DNA of 64,000 nt, taken from assembly GCF_002914525.1 (NCBI RefSeq), contig NZ_LODW01000046.1, forward strand, positions 62,001-126,000. The letters run 5' to 3'. The notes beneath the pieces are model-generated. The model worked only from the letters and a program-made list of their open reading frames with translations, ran no database searches and was not told the origin of the DNA. This document shows positions 61,069-64,000 of the stretch, piece by piece. Positions within the stretch are counted from its first letter, which is position 1. Each line of letters begins with the position of its first letter. The DNA comes from Rhizobium hidalgonense. GTDB taxonomy: Bacteria; Pseudomonadota; Alphaproteobacteria; Rhizobiales; Rhizobiaceae. The translations under genes and the position numbers were made by a program.

Positions 61069-63252
61069 ATGAGTTCATCCACGTACCTGCCCGCCGAGCG
61101 GCTCCAGCAGATCCTCGATAGTGCAGTGGACACGGGCATCATCGTTCTCGATATGGACGGGACCGTCGTCGGCTGGAGCAAGGGGGCCAGCAATCTCCTT
61201 GGCTGGACTGAAGATGAGATGGTGGGAAAGACCCTTCTCGAGATCTTTCCACCAGACAAGGATGCAGCAGGCTTGCTTGCGGCAGAACTTGCTGATGCAA
61301 AGGCTCACGGCAAAGGTGGCGGCGAGGGATGGCGATATCGCAAGGATGGCGGCAAAATCTGGGCGGTTGGCGAGACCACACCGCTGTTTGCCAATGGACA
61401 AAGCCTCACTGGCTTCGTGAAGATACTCAGAGACCGCACGACACAGCGACGGACGGAATCCGCACTTCGTGAACGCACCCGCGCACTCGAGGTTCTCAAT
61501 CGCGCAGGGGCCATCCTGTCGCGAGAGAATGACCTTGAAAGGCTCGTCCAGGCAGTGACGGACGCAGGCGTCGAACTGACCCGGGCGCAGTTCGGCGCCT
61601 TTTTCTACAACGTCACCGATCACGCCGGGGAGAGCTATATGCTCTATTCGCTTTCGGGCGTGCCACCGGAAACGTTCTCTCAGTTTCCGATGCCTCGCAA
61701 TACCGCGGTCTTTAACGCGACGTTCAGCGGTGAAGGGATCGTGCGTTCGGCCGATATTAGGCAAGACACTCGCTACGGGAACAATCCGCCTCACGCAGGT
61801 ATGCCGGAAGGTCATCTTCCCGTGCGCAGTTATCTGGCAGTGCCCGTCGTGTCCCGCACCGGTGATGTGATCGGGGGATTGTTCTTCGGGCACGCCGCTA
61901 TTGACATGTTCAGCGAGGAATCGGAACGAGGGCTGATGGGGCTTGCGGGCGAGGCCGCCGTTGCCATCGACAACGCCCGCCTTTTCGAGGCCGCCCAACG
62001 CGAACTACAGGAGCGACGTCGGGCGGAAGACGCGTTAAGACAGTTGAACGCTCACCTCGAAGATCTTGTTAGCCAGAAGACGGATGAGCTCAGCCGCAAC
62101 GCTGAGGCTTTGCGACAGGCTCAAAAGATGGAGGCAATTGGTCAACTGACCGGCGGCGTCGCTCATGACTTCAATAACCTGCTGCAGATTATCGTAGGCA
62201 ATCTCGACACGCTCTTGCGAAATCTTCCGGCCGATGCAGGCCGGCTCCGTCGAGCCGCCGTGCAGGCGATGAACGGCGCCGGGAGAGCGGCGGCGTTGAC
62301 ACAGAGGCTCCTTGCCTTCGCAAGGCGTCAGCCGCTCGACCCGAAACCGGTCGATGCCAATACCCTCATTCGCGGAATGTCGGACCTTCTGCATCGAACG
62401 CTGGGAGAAATTTACCAGATCGAAATCGTTCTCGCTGGTGGCCTCTGGAAGACGGAAGCCGATCCGAATGCGCTGGAAAGCGCTCTTTTGAATCTCGCCA
62501 TCAATGCGCGAGACGCGATGCCGGACGGCGGCAAGCTCACGATCGAAACCTTCAACGCGCACCTGGATGAGGCCTATTCCACAAATCATGCGGAGGTGAT
62601 GCCAGGACAATATGTTGCGATATCGATCTCCGACACCGGGTCGGGCATGGACGTTGACACCGTCGCGCGCGCTTTCGAGCCGTTTTTCACGACCAAGGAA
62701 CAGGGCAAAGGCACCGGGCTCGGACTGAGCCAGGTTTACGGCTTCGCCAAGCAGTCGAAAGGGCATGTGAAAATATATTCAGAGCTTGGCGAAGGGACGA
62801 GCGTCAAGATTTACCTGCCGAGACTGTTATCGGGGCAAGTCGAGGAGGAAACCATTGAACGGCTGCCGCTGCCCGAAGCAGCAGCCGGCGAAATCATTCT
62901 CGTCGTCGAAGACGACCCAGATGTTCTGGCCTATTCCGTCGAGTCTTTAAAGGAGCTAGGCTACCGCGTTTTGGAAGCCAAGGACGGTCCGACGGCTCTG
63001 CAGATCCTGACGGCTAACCAACCCGTGGATCTTGTTTTCACCGACGTCGTCCTGCCAGGCGGCATGAGCGGCGCGGATGTCATAACGAAGGCGCGGGAGG
63101 TCCAGCCTTTCGTGAAGGCTTTGTTTACGACCGGCTACTCACGCAATGCGATCGTGCACCACGGCCGCCTCGACAAAGGTGTCCATCTCCTTCAGAAGCC
63201 CTTTTCGCTGAAAGATCTTGCCGTGCGTATCAGAAGCGTTCTGGATCGCTGA
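61069..63252 (+). CDS. Hybrid sensor histidine kinase: PAS-GAF-kinase-receiver
   Basis: A 727-residue protein without membrane segments. A PAS domain covers about residues 10-130 (ILDSAVDTGIIVLDMDGTVVGWSKGASNLLGW), a GAF domain about 150-305 (YLAVPVVSRTGDVIGGLFFGHA), then a coiled coil. The kinase core has the phospho-His366 in GGVAHDFNNLLQ, the N-box NLAINARDAMPDGG and glycine boxes DTGSGMD and GKGTGLGLSQVYGF. A receiver domain follows (VVEDDPDVLAYSVESL, acceptor Asp659 in FTDVVLPGG). It probably senses a cytosolic signal such as light, redox or a small ligand. The partner is not in the window. Confidence 0.92.
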   Translation: MSSSTYLPAERLQQILDSAVDTGIIVLDMDGTVVGWSKGASNLLGWTEDEMVGKTLLEIFPPDKDAAGLLAAELADAKAHGKGGGEGWRYRKDGGKIWAVGETTPLFANGQSLTGFVKILRDRTTQRRTESALRERTRALEVLNRAGAILSRENDLERLVQAVTDAGVELTRAQFGAFFYNVTDHAGESYMLYSLSGVPPETFSQFPMPRNTAVFNATFSGEGIVRSADIRQDTRYGNNPPHAGMPEGHLPVRSYLAVPVVSRTGDVIGGLFFGHAAIDMFSEESERGLMGLAGEAAVAIDNARLFEAAQRELQERRRAEDALRQLNAHLEDLVSQKTDELSRNAEALRQAQKMEAIGQLTGGVAHDFNNLLQIIVGNLDTLLRNLPADAGRLRRAAVQAMNGAGRAAALTQRLLAFARRQPLDPKPVDANTLIRGMSDLLHRTLGEIYQIEIVLAGGLWKTEADPNALESALLNLAINARDAMPDGGKLTIETFNAHLDEAYSTNHAEVMPGQYVAISISDTGSGMDVDTVARAFEPFFTTKEQGKGTGLGLSQVYGFAKQSKGHVKIYSELGEGTSVKIYLPRLLSGQVEEETIERLPLPEAAAGEIILVVEDDPDVLAYSVESLKELGYRVLEAKDGPTALQILTANQPVDLVFTDVVLPGGMSGADVITKAREVQPFVKALFTTGYSRNAIVHHGRLDKGVHLLQKPFSLKDLAVRIRSVLDR

Positions 63253-63650
63253 CATCAAACTCCTTCCTCTGGAGATGAACCTGATGTCGGCGACCTCACG
63301 TGCCGTGCGGAGAGGCGGCGGCATGCAATCCGAAGTCAGTCTTCCGGCAACACTCTCAGCGAATGGTTAGCAGCACGGTTTTGTATCGTTGCAAATTTCT
63401 TCCTTATAAGAGACACCGGCGACTCAGTTGGGCAAGGCTATGCCTGATATGGTCTAACGGAGTGCCGATGAAGTGTTCTGAAGCGCTGGTTCAAAGGCGA
63501 TCGTGAAAGCGACAAGATTCCAGATAGGAGCGACAGAAACCGGGATACCAAGTGCGCGGCGACGGCGCTCTTCATAGCCACCCTTCCAAAGCCCTGATAA
63601 CACGAGGACCTGAGGCTCCAGTTCGGGCCAAAGCTGGAGAAGGCATTGAT
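63253..63650. other. Gene-free stretch after the histidine kinase
   Basis: About 400 bases with short overlapping frames only and no recognisable family. It separates the kinase from the SDR fragment. Confidence 0.4.
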
Positions 63651-63729
63651 CGTCTCCTGGCATCGGAGGAAGCCGGCTATATCGTCGGCCGCGAGCTGAT
63701 CATCGATGGCGGGATGAGTAATCTTAGAC
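63651..63729 (+). pseudogene. C-terminal fragment of a short-chain dehydrogenase (SDR)
   Basis: RLLASEEAGYIVGRELIIDGGMS is the conserved C-terminal segment of classical SDRs (FLASDxAxYITGxxLxVDGG). No Rossmann motif or catalytic YxxxK is found upstream, so this is a remnant. It converges on the NmrA-like gene. Confidence 0.65.
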
Positions 63730-63767
63730 ATCCTAGGGGCCGCGGCGCCGTTGACGCCTCGGCCTCG

Positions 63768-64000
63768 TTATCTACCGCTTTCGACCAGCGCGCGGATAGC
63801 GGTCTCGAAGGTTGTCTCGCCCTTGCGGGATCCGGCCTCACCGCCATCGAACTCGATCCAGCCTTCGTTGAAGCCATCGAGCATGCGCATACGAGGTCCG
63901 GGGTTCTGCATGCCCTGACTGCGGAACAGGGCCTCCCAAGCATCTCTGTCGACCTTCTCGGCATGCACCGGACGGCCAAGCACCGTGGCAAAGGTTTTAG
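63768..64000 (-). CDS. NmrA-like NAD(P)-binding protein, 5' end outside the window
   Basis: The frame is open to the right edge of the window. The visible C-terminal 76 residues read KTFATVLGRPVHAEKVDRDAWEALFRSQG, RMRMLDGFNEGWIEFDGGE and TTFETAIRALVES, the usual end of NmrA/SDR atypical-family proteins. The Rossmann motif would lie beyond base 64000. A GTG at 63983 is internal to this domain and unlikely to be the start. Confidence 0.7.
   Translation of the reverse strand, partial: KTFATVLGRPVHAEKVDRDAWEALFRSQGMQNPGPRMRMLDGFNEGWIEFDGGEAGSRKGETTFETAIRALVESGR

Overview
This 64 kb stretch looks like accessory DNA, probably a megaplasmid or chromid, from a member of the Rhizobiales (Rhizobium, Agrobacterium or Sinorhizobium type). 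The case rests on a ROSE-like RNA thermometer in front of an Hsp20 gene, DUF982 and DUF3175 proteins, dense GC-rich ABC-transporter operons each with its own LysR, GntR or LacI regulator, and the absence of rRNA, tRNA or core housekeeping genes. The species cannot be named from the sequence alone.

Layout. 1-1.7 kb: a partial unknown gene, a heat-regulated Hsp20, a DUF982 protein and a small unknown. 1.7-5.4 kb: an ornithine cyclodeaminase remnant, then a polar amino-acid ABC operon (binding protein and two permeases) whose ATPase is cut off just before Walker A, with a divergent LysR. 5.5-11.5 kb: a decaying zone with an IS30-family element, remnants of other insertion sequences, a ParDE pair, a HicAB pair with two frameshifts, an orphan BrnA-like antitoxin, a broken DUF3175 gene, a nonsense-mutated small gene, and a TPP enzyme and an alpha/beta hydrolase that truncate each other at one junction. 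11.8-12.5 kb: a LysE-type exporter.

12.6-26.5 kb: leftward genes in at least two units. The first has a polar amino-acid ABC transporter without an ATPase, gamma-glutamyltransferase and an isochorismatase-like hydrolase. The second has a complete spermidine/putrescine-type ABC transporter, a PuuB-like FAD oxidoreductase, a PuuC-like aldehyde dehydrogenase, a YtcJ-like amidohydrolase and a GntR/FCD regulator. 26.6-37.4 kb: rightward genes with an agmatinase-family ureohydrolase, two LysR regulators, a second complete PotFGHI-type transporter, a bifunctional kinase/class III aminotransferase fusion and a CE7-type esterase. Together 12.6-37.4 kb reads as a catabolic island for polyamines, guanidino compounds, gamma-glutamyl amines and related amino compounds.

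37.4-38.3 kb holds gene debris. 38.3-51.6 kb is a leftward carbohydrate operon (GH42 beta-galactosidase, GarR-like reductase, Hyi-like isomerase, Dpp/Opp-type ABC transporter, second glycoside hydrolase, large binding protein) with a divergent LacI regulator. 51.7-54.2 kb has a pore-only remnant of an MlotiK1-like potassium channel and a 1.4 kb gene-free block with two leftward intrinsic terminators in tandem (candidate small RNAs) and other strong hairpins. 54.2-55.9 kb is hipBA. 56.4-59.7 kb is a glycogen-debranching-like enzyme plus a GT4 glycosyltransferase. Then come a small exported protein, a soluble hybrid histidine kinase and, at the right edge, an SDR fragment and a partial NmrA-like gene.

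Starts were chosen from Shine-Dalgarno spacing and differ in many places from the longest open frame. Functions are read from motifs and family resemblance by eye; no database search was run.
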